NCBI GenBank assembly: GCA_027050975.1 | Contig: JALUAR010000155.1 | Coordinates: 12,168 to 33,793, forward strand | DNA length: 21,626 nucleotides | Origin: Thermodesulfovibrio sp. | GTDB lineage: Bacteria; Nitrospirota; Thermodesulfovibrionia; Thermodesulfovibrionales; JdFR-85 | Reading direction: 5' to 3' | Shown here: positions 12,490 through 18,923 of the stretch, piece by piece | How the letters are laid out: each line of letters starts with the position of its first letter | Numbering within the stretch: the stretch's first letter is position 1 | Translations under genes and position numbers: made by a program | The notes under the pieces: generated by a model | Told to the model about the DNA's origin: nothing | Databases searched by the model: none | What the model saw: only the letters and a program-made list of their open reading frames with translations

Positions 12490-14146
12490 TAGCAGGCACT
12501 ACAACAGTGACAAAGGTTTTAAATCTGAAAACCTTGGTGGCCTCATTGAACTGTTTTACGATAACGTCGCCTCCTGATGTCGGGACAAAATCTGCTGAAG
12601 GCTCACTTGATATGAACAGTATTGGCACCGCTTTATCCGGAATTCTTTTTATGTACAACTCGGGACAACCTGTCCTCCAGGTAAAACGTAGTGAACTCTT
12701 TCTCAGTGTTTCATTAACCTTCTTATTATATGTCTTTACACACACCAGGGCCTTTTCAGTAAAAAGATCTAAAATCGGGACTACAGCCTCTGTATTACCT
12801 GATGACCTCCTTTGAGGAAGGGGATAGACAATTACCTGCTGACCTTTAAGAGTATCCAGATATTCTCCTGCCCTTTTTATGTTTACCATGCTAACCCTGT
12901 TGAGGAAGGGCCTGTAAAAAAACAGTGCAATGATAACAGATATCGTTACTGCAGATAATGCAAGAAACCTTCTTCCCTGCCTGTCCATTATAAAACCGAG
13001 ACCATATCCTCCAAGCAGTGCCATTAGCGGCAGCAGTGGTATCAGATACCGAAGCCTTCTTGCATTAAAAACAATAACAAAAACAATACCCCAAAGCAGT
13101 ATCAACACCCTCCGGTCCTTCCTTTTTAAACCCATCACTGTTGCCACAACTGCAAGGGCAATCAGAAAGGGATGGCTCTGAAAGAGAGACATCGATACAA
13201 TTCCCTCCTGCCACCTTGAAAGCCCTTCCCACTGGTAGGACAAAAGCAGTCCGATCTGTTCAAGAAAAAGGGTCCTCTTGATATAAAAAACAGGCACGAA
13301 AATAAGCAGTACAATAGAAGCAACCCAAACTGTTCTTACAAGCACCCTCTTTTTGTCATCACTGCCAAGAACCAGACTAATCAGTAAAAACACAGGAATC
13401 ATCAACCAGGTGGAATACTTGGAGAGCATTGTTATCACAATCAGAACAGATGCAGGGATACTCCAGTAGGGAAACTCCCTTTTCAGACTCAGAATATAGA
13501 GGTACACAGAAAGAGCAAAGAAGAACATCGTTGGTACGTCCACAAGCATGAGAGGAACCTGAGTTGGCAGATAGGGTATAGCCAATAAAAATAACCCACC
13601 GTATAGCCCCGTCTCTTCTGAAAAAAGCTCCTTACCTATAAGGGAGACAACTACCGGGGTCAGGGCAAAGACCAGTGTGTTAAATATCTGAATATAAATC
13701 CTCTTCTCACCAATATACCTGAAAATCAGGCCATAGATAAATGGAATGCCGGGAAGATCGGTCCAGGCATCGATCTCCCCTCCCCATTCAGCAAAAAAAT
13801 ATCCTACCCCCTTAAGCTCCAGATATTTTGCCTGAGTAAAGTACCTGGATGCATCAAGAATAAGCTCCGGTTCGTTCCATAAGGGAAGGATAATCAAAAA
13901 AGAGAGAAAAAATAGTCCAAAACGGCAGAATCTTTCTGGAGGCTTAATTCTTGAAAGCAAAAAGGCTAAAAGCGTGCCAACAAAGACATACAGAATCAAA
14001 TTACCGTAGTTTGAAGAGCTAAATATCCAGGCCCAGCTAGTGAGGGTGTTGTGGTCATACCTGCGTATGACATAAAGTAGCGGAGGGATTACAAGGCTGA
14101 GAAACCAGACGGCTAATGAGTATTCAATCCTGTTACCATCCTTCAT
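12467..14146 (-). CDS. Polytopic GT-C type glycosyltransferase (GT39/ArnT-like)
   Basis: A 559-residue inner-membrane protein with around ten or more hydrophobic helices in the first 400 residues, then a soluble domain of about 150 residues. The acidic D98 in EPELILDASRYF, after the second or third helix, is the usual place for the catalytic acid of polyprenyl-phosphate-sugar dependent enzymes such as PMT/ArnT/GT39. It would transfer a sugar from a lipid carrier to protein, lipid or glycan in the periplasm. No Shine-Dalgarno sequence is present; TATACT lies 6 nt before the ATG. It is preceded by a 317-bp gap with strong hairpins and followed by the sulfur operon promoter. Specific substrate unknown. 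Confidence 0.75.
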   Translation of the reverse strand: MKDGNRIEYSLAVWFLSLVIPPLLYVIRRYDHNTLTSWAWIFSSSNYGNLILYVFVGTLLAFLLSRIKPPERFCRFGLFFLSFLIILPLWNEPELILDASRYFTQAKYLELKGVGYFFAEWGGEIDAWTDLPGIPFIYGLIFRYIGEKRIYIQIFNTLVFALTPVVVSLIGKELFSEETGLYGGLFLLAIPYLPTQVPLMLVDVPTMFFFALSVYLYILSLKREFPYWSIPASVLIVITMLSKYSTWLMIPVFLLISLVLGSDDKKRVLVRTVWVASIVLLIFVPVFYIKRTLFLEQIGLLLSYQWEGLSRWQEGIVSMSLFQSHPFLIALAVVATVMGLKRKDRRVLILLWGIVFVIVFNARRLRYLIPLLPLMALLGGYGLGFIMDRQGRRFLALSAVTISVIIALFFYRPFLNRVSMVNIKRAGEYLDTLKGQQVIVYPLPQRRSSGNTEAVVPILDLFTEKALVCVKTYNKKVNETLRKSSLRFTWRTGCPELYIKRIPDKAVPILFISSEPSADFVPTSGGDVIVKQFNEATKVFRFKTFVTVVVPAMARTGQF

Positions 14147-14152
14147 TATGAA

Positions 14153-14158
14153 AGTATA
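14153..14158 (-). promoter_or_regulatory. -10 box abutting the glycosyltransferase start
   Basis: Minus strand TATACT, 6 nt before the ATG at 14144-14146; GTGACA (14178-14183) could be the -35 with a long 19-bp spacer. As with the PUA-like gene, transcription would begin at the start codon and no ribosome binding site is present. Confidence 0.4.
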
Positions 14159-14295
14159 ACCTACGGAGAAGTCTTTTTGTCACTAAAGCCCACCGCATGT
14201 CAAAATAAAACCCGAATCCAGCGATAAGATTCATAGCAGTGGTATGATGGAATCTGAAGGGATTTGAATTTTGCATTAGATTCACCAAGAGGGGG

Positions 14296-14331
14296 ACAGC
14301 CCAAAAAAATCTTGCGATTTTTTTGGGCTGT
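14296..14331. repeat. Perfect 16-bp stem-loop with A/T-run in the stem
   Basis: The left arm (14296-14311) starts ACAGCCC and continues in A residues; the right arm (14316-14331) is its exact complement, ending GGGCTGT; the loop is TTGC. The seven-base A or T run is inside the stem, not after it, so it is not a textbook terminator, though it may end or process transcripts of the DsrE-like operon. No second copy occurs in the window. Confidence 0.6.
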
Positions 14332-14399
14332 GGAGACGAAAAGGCAATACAATACTTACCTGCTTTTGCAATTAAAAAATCTTTCTTCCTTAACATTGG

Positions 14400-14417
14400 C
14401 AGGCCAGAATTGGCCTG
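14400..14417. repeat. Short GC-rich hairpin
   Basis: CAGGCCA (14400-14406) and TGGCCTG (14411-14417) form a perfect 7-bp stem with a GAAT loop. It lies 108 bp beyond the stop of the DsrE-like operon, with no U-tract on either strand. Confidence 0.45.
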
Positions 14418-14525
14418 ACCCATCTGCCCTTATACTGACCCGTGAGCAAATCGGCAAGTTTGGGCCATGCCAGAGTATGGTTCCCATCGACAGATTCAGA
14501 CAGGACTCTAATACAACTGATATAA

Positions 14526-14828
14526 TTACAGAACAATCATCTTGTCCACATTATGCATCATCTGGGCATTATTGTACTGACTTCCACCTACAATAGCCTC
14601 CGGAAGTCCCTCTGTTTTCGCACCATACTTCTCTGCATTGTGGCTACAATAACTCATATGCACTCCCTCAAGCTCACTAAGAGAGGTAAACTCCGGAGAT
14701 GCCAGAAGCAGGGTTCCGGTATCCATGGCAAAAATAGTAACCTCATGCCCTTTCTTCAGGGCTGACTTTGTAATGCCTGTAATATGCTCCAGGTGTTTGT
14801 CTGTATTTACCAGTATTCCTAATTTCAT
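14526..14828 (-). CDS. DsrE-superfamily sulfur-relay protein
   Basis: A 100-residue DsrE/TusD-like fold protein: it opens KLGILVNTDKH and has a GHEVTIFAMDTGT strand-helix region at 27-39. C61 in HMSYCSHNAEKYG sits where active DsrE/TusD proteins carry their persulfide Cys, and it ends VDKMIVL. Such proteins accept and pass on sulfane sulfur in the cytoplasm. A GTG lies 9 nt upstream in frame, but the ATG at 14828 has GGAGGTGA about 8 nt away, overlapping the end of the preceding 55-codon gene, and starts right at the fold. It is third in a trio resembling DsrE-DsrH-DsrF type sets. Confidence 0.85.
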   Translation of the reverse strand: MKLGILVNTDKHLEHITGITKSALKKGHEVTIFAMDTGTLLLASPEFTSLSELEGVHMSYCSHNAEKYGAKTEGLPEAIVGGSQYNNAQMMHNVDKMIVL

Positions 14829-14842
14829 ACTTATCACCTCCG

Positions 14843-15010
14843 TTACCAGGTTATTACTCGATCACAACCGTCTATGAGATCGACGATCTCGTCATAATTT
14901 TTGTTCTCCGACAGATTCACTACTGTGATGTCATTGTCCTTTTCCTGGAGTTCCATGATTGTTTTCAGGGTGTCATCCGATGTAGATTTTAGAATATAAA
15001 GCACCTTCAT
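14843..15010 (-). CDS. 55-aa DsrH/TusB-like small protein
   Basis: A 55-codon gene with AGGAGGT (15016-15022) 5 nt before its ATG. The protein begins MKVLYILKSTSDDTLKT and contains ITVVNLSENKNYDEIVDLIDGCDRVITW, giving a beta-alpha-beta-alpha-beta outline like a trimmed DsrH/TusB domain (those are about 95 residues). The single Cys is C49, near the C-terminus where DsrH has its reactive Cys. The stop is 14 nt before the ATG of the DsrE-like gene, whose ribosome binding site nearly abuts this stop, so the genes are coupled. The DsrH link rests on outline and context, not on clear sequence identity. Confidence 0.72.
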   Translation of the reverse strand: MKVLYILKSTSDDTLKTIMELQEKDNDITVVNLSENKNYDEIVDLIDGCDRVITW

Positions 15011-15078
15011 AAGCTACCTCCTGATTGTTAATGTAGAGATGATAAAGTACCGGGTTGAGCTTTTCGCTCCTTTCGATT

Positions 15079-15351
15079 TTAATAAGGCACTATATGGTCA
15101 TACTCAAGGAGCCTTGTGGCTATCTCCTCTGTTGAAACGAACTGCAGATCAGCATTCTCTTTGCAGTTTGTAAAGACCTCTACCCCCATATCCTTCATCG
15201 TTTCAAGATTTAAAAGATTATCCTCGGTCTCTTCCACTTTTCTGTCAAGCACATACACATGAATCACGTCATCAAGAAGAGTAATTCCCACAGCCATCCT
15301 TAGTGCCTCCGACTGCCTGTCTCGTACCAGCACAGCTATCTTTTTTGCCAT
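15079..15351 (-). CDS. DsrE/DsrF-like sulfur-relay protein
   Basis: A 90-residue DsrE-like protein opening KKIAVLVRDRQSEALRMAVG with a strand DDVIHVYVLDRKV at 27-39. C63 in VEVFTNCKEN is a candidate persulfide-bearing residue. It is first in the trio and has GGGAGGT before its ATG. A promoter of extended -10 type lies at 15385-15393. It differs enough from the 14526-14828 protein that they are distant paralogues at best. Together with the TusA gene 160 bp upstream it probably moves sulfur between a donor such as rhodanese or YeeE and an acceptor enzyme not in the window. Confidence 0.78.
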   Translation of the reverse strand: MAKKIAVLVRDRQSEALRMAVGITLLDDVIHVYVLDRKVEETEDNLLNLETMKDMGVEVFTNCKENADLQFVSTEEIATRLLEYDHIVPY

Positions 15352-15384
15352 ATTTACCTCCCTTTCCTGTCTTCAAATGAAATT

Positions 15385-15393
15385 AATATACCA
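15385..15393 (-). promoter_or_regulatory. Extended -10 promoter of the DsrE-like trio
   Basis: Minus strand TGG-TATATT, about 33 bp before the ATG. A TTGACA (15414-15419) is present but 23 bp away, too far for a normal -35. No sigma-54 element or TGTCC box is found in this gap, so this trio seems regulated apart from the neighbouring TusA. Confidence 0.45.
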
Positions 15394-15456
15394 TCAAACA
15401 TATTGCATGTTTTTGTCAATACCCGAATTTATCTTCTACGCACGTTCCCCGCAGTG

Positions 15457-15494
15457 AAAAAGGTGATCAAACCCGGCAGTAGCCGAGTTTGATC
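15457..15494 (-). terminator. Rho-independent terminator of the solo TusA gene
   Basis: Arms 15482-15494 and 15465-15477 pair over 13 bp on the minus-strand RNA (one U-G wobble) with a 4-nt loop, followed within 3 nt by five U (15457-15461). It begins 17 bp past the TusA stop and separates that gene from the DsrE-like trio. Confidence 0.85.
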
Positions 15495-15511
15495 GAGTTG
15501 GGGAGGGCCTC

Positions 15512-15730
15512 TCACTTCTGTATAAAATACTGAAATATACCTTCCCCCTCCTTCAGGCCCACAAGCCTGTAGCCAAGACGACTGCACAGAGAGGGAATCA
15601 CCTTTTTTGTTATCTCGTCATTCACAATAACCTTAAGAATCTCTCCCTTGTCCATCTTTCTCAGGGTATTGATAATCATCAATGCAGGTCCAGGGCAGTT
15701 TAGCCCCCTCACATCCAGAATCTTATCCAT
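15512..15730 (-). CDS. TusA-family sulfur carrier, solo gene
   Basis: A 72-residue TusA/SirA-fold protein beginning MDKILDVRGLNCPGPALM: the persulfide Cys is C12 in CPGP. A second Cys, C49, is in SLCSRLG. It takes sulfane sulfur from a desulfurase or rhodanese and hands it to DsrE/TusD-type proteins, three of which (by proposed homology) follow it. AGGAGGAG (15734-15741) supports the start. It is monocistronic by the terminator at 15457-15494. A -24/-12 promoter (15751-15766) and paired upstream boxes (15873-15920) link its control to the rhodanese and YeeE operons. The predicted leader is only about 10 nt. Confidence 0.94.
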   Translation of the reverse strand: MDKILDVRGLNCPGPALMIINTLRKMDKGEILKVIVNDEITKKVIPSLCSRLGYRLVGLKEGEGIFQYFIQK

Positions 15731-15750
15731 TTTCTCCTCCTACATTTCTA

Positions 15751-15766
15751 TGCAAAGATGATGCCT
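15751..15766 (-). promoter_or_regulatory. Predicted sigma-54 promoter of the solo TusA gene
   Basis: Minus strand: AGGCAT-CATCT-TTGCA, with the invariant GG and GC at the correct 10-bp separation. Predicted start near 15740. The boxes at 15873-15920 would be centred near -141 and -173, farther than at the other two operons but within the range of DNA-looping activators. Confidence 0.62.
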
Positions 15767-15872
15767 GAACCTACTGATGATTTCAACAGGGAAACTTTTC
15801 CAGAAGAACCTTATTTAATCAGCAAAACAAAAACAATACCATCCGAAAATACATAGTCATCTCAATATCCCT

Positions 15873-15920
15873 TGTACCAATAGGAACAGAAAAGGAATTT
15901 TTTCTGTGCCAAATCGGACA
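15873..15920. promoter_or_regulatory. Tandem activator boxes, 32 bp apart, upstream of solo TusA
   Basis: TGTAC-CAATAG-GAACA (15873-15888) and TGTGC-CAAATC-GGACA (15905-15920) are degenerate versions of the TGTCC-N6-GGACA box, again starting exactly 32 bp apart. Each alone would be weak evidence; the repeated spacing is what supports them. Confidence 0.6.
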
Positions 15921-15974
15921 TTCAAAAATAAAAATCCCTCTCTGTAATTTCATCGAAATCTACTTTACAAAAAC

Positions 15975-16014
15975 TTGCTGGTACAGGATAAAATCTCATA
16001 TAATCTATATGAGA
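15975..16014 (+). promoter_or_regulatory. ligA promoter with overlapping inverted repeat
   Basis: TTGCTG (15975-15980), an 18-bp spacer and a perfect TATAAT (15999-16004). The -10 is embedded in a perfect inverted repeat: TCTCATATA (15994-16002), ATC, TATATGAGA (16006-16014). This may be an operator or simply an AT-rich palindrome at the start of the mRNA. Confidence 0.6.
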
Positions 16015-16037
16015 ATTCCTTCTCAGGGGGGACAGGA

Positions 16038-18077
16038 TTGAAGACTCATCATGTACCCGAAGATGTAAAGCAAGAGATTGAGAAGCTCGTCAAAGAGCTG
16101 AACTACCATTGCTACAGATACTATGTGCTTGATGCTCCTGTAATTTCTGACGAGGAGTATGACAGACTGTTTCGTCGCCTTGAGGAGCTGGAGGAGAAGT
16201 ACAACTATGTACTCCCTGATTCACCAACACAGCGCGTTGGAGCCCCTCCTCTTGAGAAATTCGAAAAGGTGCGGCATCGTGAGCCTATGCTATCTCTTGA
16301 CAATGCCTTTTCTCATGAAGAGGTAATTGAGTTCGACAAGAGGGTAAAGAGGTTTTTAGGTTTGAAGGAGTCAGAGGAGATTGAGTACACAGTTGAGCCC
16401 AAATACGACGGTCTTGCCATAGAACTCACTTATATAAATGGCATTCTTCAGCGTGCATCCACAAGAGGTGATGGATACGAGGGAGAAGATGTAACTCAGA
16501 ACATAAAGACCATAAAATCCGTTCCCCTGAGGATAGAACAGGTAAAGACCATACCAGAGGAGATTGACATCAGGGGAGAGATTTATATGTACATAGAGGA
16601 TTTCGAGGCTTTAAACAGGGAGAGGGCTGACAAGGGTGAACCTCTGTTTGCAAACCCAAGGAATGCTGCTGCCGGCTCTGTTCGTCAGCTTGACCCCTCT
16701 GTAACAGCCTCAAGAAAACTGCATCTTGCTTGCTACGGTATCGGAGCGGTAAAAGGGATCGATTTCGAGAGCCAATGGGAGTTTATCAACTGGCTGAAGG
16801 AGGCACGCTTTCCCACTCCGCATAATATCAGTCTGGCTAAGGGAATAGAGGAGGTTATCAGGGCAATCAGGGAGATAGAGGAACAGAGAAATCAGTTCCC
16901 TTTTGAGACAGACGGAGCAGTTGTAAAAGTGAATGACTTCGAGCTTCAGAAACGCCTTGGCGTGAAAACCCGTGAGCCAAGATGGGCCATTGCATATAAA
17001 TTCCCTGCCCATCAGGGCACGACAAAGATTAAGGAGATTATACCCAGCGTGGGAAGAACAGGAATTATCACGCCCGTGGCCATCCTGGAACCTGTACAGA
17101 TAGGAGGGGTCACCGTCTCCCGCTCAACCCTTCATAACTGGGATGAGATCGAAAGGAAAGACATCCGTGTGGGTGACACAGTGGTGGTTGAAAGGGCAGG
17201 TGATGTGATACCTCATGTGATAATGGTGGTCAAAGAGAAGAGAACAGGCAAGGAGAAAAAGTTCCCCATACCCGAACGATGTCCTGTATGCGGTGCAAAG
17301 GCAGTCAGAGAAGAAGGTGAGGTGGCAGTCAGGTGTGTTGGACTCAACTGTCCTGCCCAGGTCAGGGAAAGGATAAAACACTTTGCCTCACGCGGAGCAA
17401 TGGACATCGAGGGTCTTGGAGAGAAGAACGTGGAACTCCTCTACGAAAAGGGACTAATACGGCACTTTGTTGACCTTTACAAACTCAAAAAGGATGACCT
17501 TCTCAAGCTGCCACGCTTTGCAGAAAAGTCCGCCCAAAACCTGATTGATGCAATCCAGCGCAGCAAATCCACCACTCTATCTCGCTTTCTATACGCCCTC
17601 GGCATACTTCATGTGGGCGAATACACTGCCAAGCTCCTTGCACATTATTTCAGACGACTTGAAGACCTTTACCATGTAACCCCTGAAAGGATTATGGATA
17701 TACCACAGATAGGAGAAAAGATTGCCCGTTCCGTGGCAGATTTCTTCAGTGACAGCGAGAATCTTAAGACCCTGGAGGAGTTGAAATCCCTCGGCCTTAA
17801 GATAGAAAACCCCGACTTTGAGACAGAAAAGACAGGTACAAAGCCCCTGGAAGGACTCACCTTTGTAATTACCGGCACACTGCCCAAACCCAGAAAAGAG
17901 GTGGAGGCAATGATAGAGGAGCACGGAGGGCATGCAGCATCATCCGTATCCAGAAGCACCGACTATCTTGTGGTAGGAGAAAGTCCGGGGTCAAAGCTGG
18001 AGAAGGCAAAAAAATACGGAGTAAAGACAATTTCTTATGAAGAACTCACGGAGATGATAAAAGGGAGGACAAAATGA
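16038..18077 (+). CDS. ligA: NAD-dependent DNA ligase LigA
   Basis: A 679-residue enzyme (family norm about 670) sealing nicks during replication and repair. In order: the Ia domain (NYHCYRYYVLDAPVISDEEYD) binding NMN; the adenylation domain with catalytic Lys K122 in EPKYDGLAIEL; the OB fold; a four-Cys zinc finger at C415, C418, C433 and C438; helix-hairpin-helix repeats; and a C-terminal BRCT domain from about 603 (LEGLTFVITGTLPKPRKEVE). I start it at the TTG at 16038, which has GGGGGGACAGGA upstream; the frame extends to another TTG at 15975 without a ribosome binding site and inside the promoter. The stop overlaps the next ATG by ATGA, so the two genes are coupled. Confidence 0.96.
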   Translation: MKTHHVPEDVKQEIEKLVKELNYHCYRYYVLDAPVISDEEYDRLFRRLEELEEKYNYVLPDSPTQRVGAPPLEKFEKVRHREPMLSLDNAFSHEEVIEFDKRVKRFLGLKESEEIEYTVEPKYDGLAIELTYINGILQRASTRGDGYEGEDVTQNIKTIKSVPLRIEQVKTIPEEIDIRGEIYMYIEDFEALNRERADKGEPLFANPRNAAAGSVRQLDPSVTASRKLHLACYGIGAVKGIDFESQWEFINWLKEARFPTPHNISLAKGIEEVIRAIREIEEQRNQFPFETDGAVVKVNDFELQKRLGVKTREPRWAIAYKFPAHQGTTKIKEIIPSVGRTGIITPVAILEPVQIGGVTVSRSTLHNWDEIERKDIRVGDTVVVERAGDVIPHVIMVVKEKRTGKEKKFPIPERCPVCGAKAVREEGEVAVRCVGLNCPAQVRERIKHFASRGAMDIEGLGEKNVELLYEKGLIRHFVDLYKLKKDDLLKLPRFAEKSAQNLIDAIQRSKSTTLSRFLYALGILHVGEYTAKLLAHYFRRLEDLYHVTPERIMDIPQIGEKIARSVADFFSDSENLKTLEELKSLGLKIENPDFETEKTGTKPLEGLTFVITGTLPKPRKEVEAMIEEHGGHAASSVSRSTDYLVVGESPGSKLEKAKKYGVKTISYEELTEMIKGRTK

Positions 18078-18412
18078 AGATAGATTCTTACACCTTCGGA
18101 AGAATCGTAATAGACGGCAGAACATACACTTCCGACGTGATCATATTTCCCGACAGGGTCTTCAGCCCGTGGTGGAGAAAGGAAGGGCACCTTCTCCAGA
18201 TGGAAGACCTTACTGAAGTAGTAAATGAAAAGCCCGAACTACTGATTATCGGATGTGGCTACTCCGGTGTTATGCAGGTTCCCCGGGAACTTATACAGGA
18301 ATTGGAGAGACTGGGTATAGAAGTTGTGATTAAAAGAACCACAGAGGCTGTAAGGCTATTTAATGAAGCTGGGAGAAAGAAAAAGATAGCAGCCTTTCAT
18401 CTTACGTGCTAA
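18074..18412 (+). CDS. Mth938-domain (DUF498) protein
   Basis: A 112-residue protein covering the Mth938/AAMDC-type fold: IDSYTFGRIVIDGRTYTSDVIIFPDRV at the N-terminus, WWRKEGHLL at 34-42, the conserved LLIIGCGYSGVMQVP at 57-71 and VVIKRTTEAVRLFNE at 85-98. Members occur in all domains and their role is unknown. It overlaps ligA by 4 nt. The C-terminal Cys is the last residue. It ends 37 bp before the convergent selenoprotein candidate. Confidence 0.9.
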   Translation: MKIDSYTFGRIVIDGRTYTSDVIIFPDRVFSPWWRKEGHLLQMEDLTEVVNEKPELLIIGCGYSGVMQVPRELIQELERLGIEVVIKRTTEAVRLFNEAGRKKKIAAFHLTC

Positions 18413-18422
18413 TCAGTTGATA

Positions 18423-18442
18423 AGACAGGCATCTCCTTGTCT
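18423..18442. terminator. Hairpin between convergent genes
   Basis: AGACA (18423-18427) pairs with TGTCT (18438-18442), with GG/CC extending the stem past a one-base bulge. The U-tracts on both sides are poor, so it would be a weak two-way terminator. Confidence 0.4.
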
Positions 18443-18449
18443 GAAGATT

Positions 18450-18752
18450 TTACCTCGTCAAGATTATTGCCTGCTTAAGCATTTCTACCGATGGAACATT
18501 GCTGAGCCGACCCGACTCATCCTGGTATGTCCTTCAGGCAATCCCGGGAGTTCCACCTTCAACAATATCTTTTCCGTTTATCCAGACCGTGGGAGAGCCT
18601 TTCAGACCAAGCCTTTTAGCCTCATCCTCCGAAACAGTCCGAAAAGATATATCCGCATCAATAGAAAGCTCTTTGAGGGCGGTTTGAATGTTCCTTTCAA
18701 GAGCCTCTATAGAAGAACAACCCTCGGCAATATAACATTCAATCCTGATCAT
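18450..18752 (-). CDS. Thioredoxin-like protein with in-frame UGA (candidate selenoprotein)
   Basis: A 100-residue thioredoxin-like protein if the UGA at 18534-18536 is read as selenocysteine (residue 73). Up to there it reads as the thioredoxin-fold small family: CYIAEGCSS with C12 after strand 1, and the cis-Pro loop LKGSPTVWING (50-60). Beyond the UGA, 27 further codons (RTYQDESGRLSNVPSVEMLKQAI...) continue the same fold to a TAA. From memory, relatives have GLACRVY or similar at this site, so UGA replaces a Cys. A hairpin with GGU in its apical loop lies about 22 nt after the UGA. The ribosome binding site is weak. The alternative is a 72-residue truncated product of a nonsense mutation. 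It follows another UGA-interrupted small gene by 30 bp. Confidence 0.72.
18493..18532 (-). promoter_or_regulatory. Candidate bacterial SECIS element, thioredoxin-like gene
   Basis: On the minus-strand RNA, UGAGUC (18514-18519) pairs with GGCUCA (18503-18508), including one U-G pair, around the 5-nt loop GGGUC. An outer stem pairs 18527-18532 (GGACAU) with 18493-18499 (AUGUUCC) with one bulged U. The GGU in the loop starts 25 nt from the U of the UGA, close to the 22 nt of E. coli fdhF. Confidence 0.62.
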
Positions 18753-18782
18753 TCAGTGAAACTACCAGACAACGTCAAAACA

Positions 18783-18923
18783 TCACCTTTTTTTCGTCTT
18801 CTTAGAAGGAGAACACGTCCCCTTTGCCTGGGAGGCTCATGTTGGTATGCCTAAACGGGGAAGTATAACCGTTTGCAACAGGATCCAGAATACAACAATA
18901 GCGGCAACCAGCAGAATATCCAT
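18783..18923 (-). CDS. Small membrane protein with in-frame UGA (candidate selenoprotein)
   Basis: A 46-residue frame if the UGA at 18837-18839 is selenocysteine (residue 29), or 28 residues if it is a stop. It starts MDILLVAAIVVFWILLQ, one membrane helix (3-20), followed by VILPRLGIPT and then the UGA. After it come ASQAKGTCSPSKKTKKR and a second TGA. This gives Sec-x7-Cys (Cys at 37) and a basic end on a membrane anchor, the look of a redox centre at the membrane face. The ATG overlaps the rplQ stop (TAATG, 18921-18925), with GAGGAGG at 18937-18943, so translation is coupled to L17. A hairpin with G in its loop follows the UGA. I do not know a named family. Confidence 0.58.
18806..18824 (-). 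promoter_or_regulatory. Candidate bacterial SECIS element, small membrane gene
   Basis: On the minus-strand RNA, AAGGGGA (18818-18824) and UCUCCUU (18806-18812) form a 7-bp stem (one G-U) around the loop CGUGU. The loop G is 24 nt from the U of the UGA at 18839, within the distance known for bacterial SECIS hairpins, and G is among the first two loop bases as that consensus requires. Confidence 0.5.

Larger units (their letters stand above)
14147..14525. other. Gene-free gap with two strong hairpins
   Basis: 379 bp between the membrane glycosyltransferase and the DsrE-like trio, both on the minus strand. Frames here cross the hairpins, lack ribosome binding sites and have no family resemblance, so I see no gene. 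It holds a perfect 16-bp stem (14296-14331), a second hairpin (14400-14417) and the -10 box of the downstream gene. Confidence 0.6.
15731..16037. other. Divergent control region between tusA-like and ligA
   Basis: 307 bp without a gene. From left to right: the TusA ribosome binding site, its sigma-54 type promoter, about 100 bp of AT-rich spacer, the two activator boxes, and on the other strand the ligA promoter with an overlapping inverted repeat. Confidence 0.7.

Noticed and set aside
14133..14423. A 96-codon frame on the minus strand before the membrane glycosyltransferase
   Set aside because: It runs through the perfect stem-loop at 14296-14331, lacks a ribosome binding site and shows no recognisable protein.
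14446..14461. A GGCAA...GGGCCA element in the 14147-14525 gap resembling a -24/-12 promoter on the minus strand
   Set aside because: The GG-GC spacing is one base short, which sigma-54 does not tolerate, and it is about 300 bp from the next gene.
15404..15419. Sigma-54-like TTGACA-N5-ATGCA upstream of the DsrE-like trio
   Set aside because: The invariant GG at -24 is missing. As a housekeeping -35 it is also 23 bp from the best -10.
18450..18752. Reading the thioredoxin-like gene as a simple pseudogene or a 72-residue protein
   Set aside because: Not excluded, but the conserved-looking codons after the UGA, the hairpin at the right distance and the neighbouring UGA gene favour read-through. 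Genome-wide reassignment of UGA is ruled out because other genes here (ligA, usp, the NapH-like gene) end in TGA.
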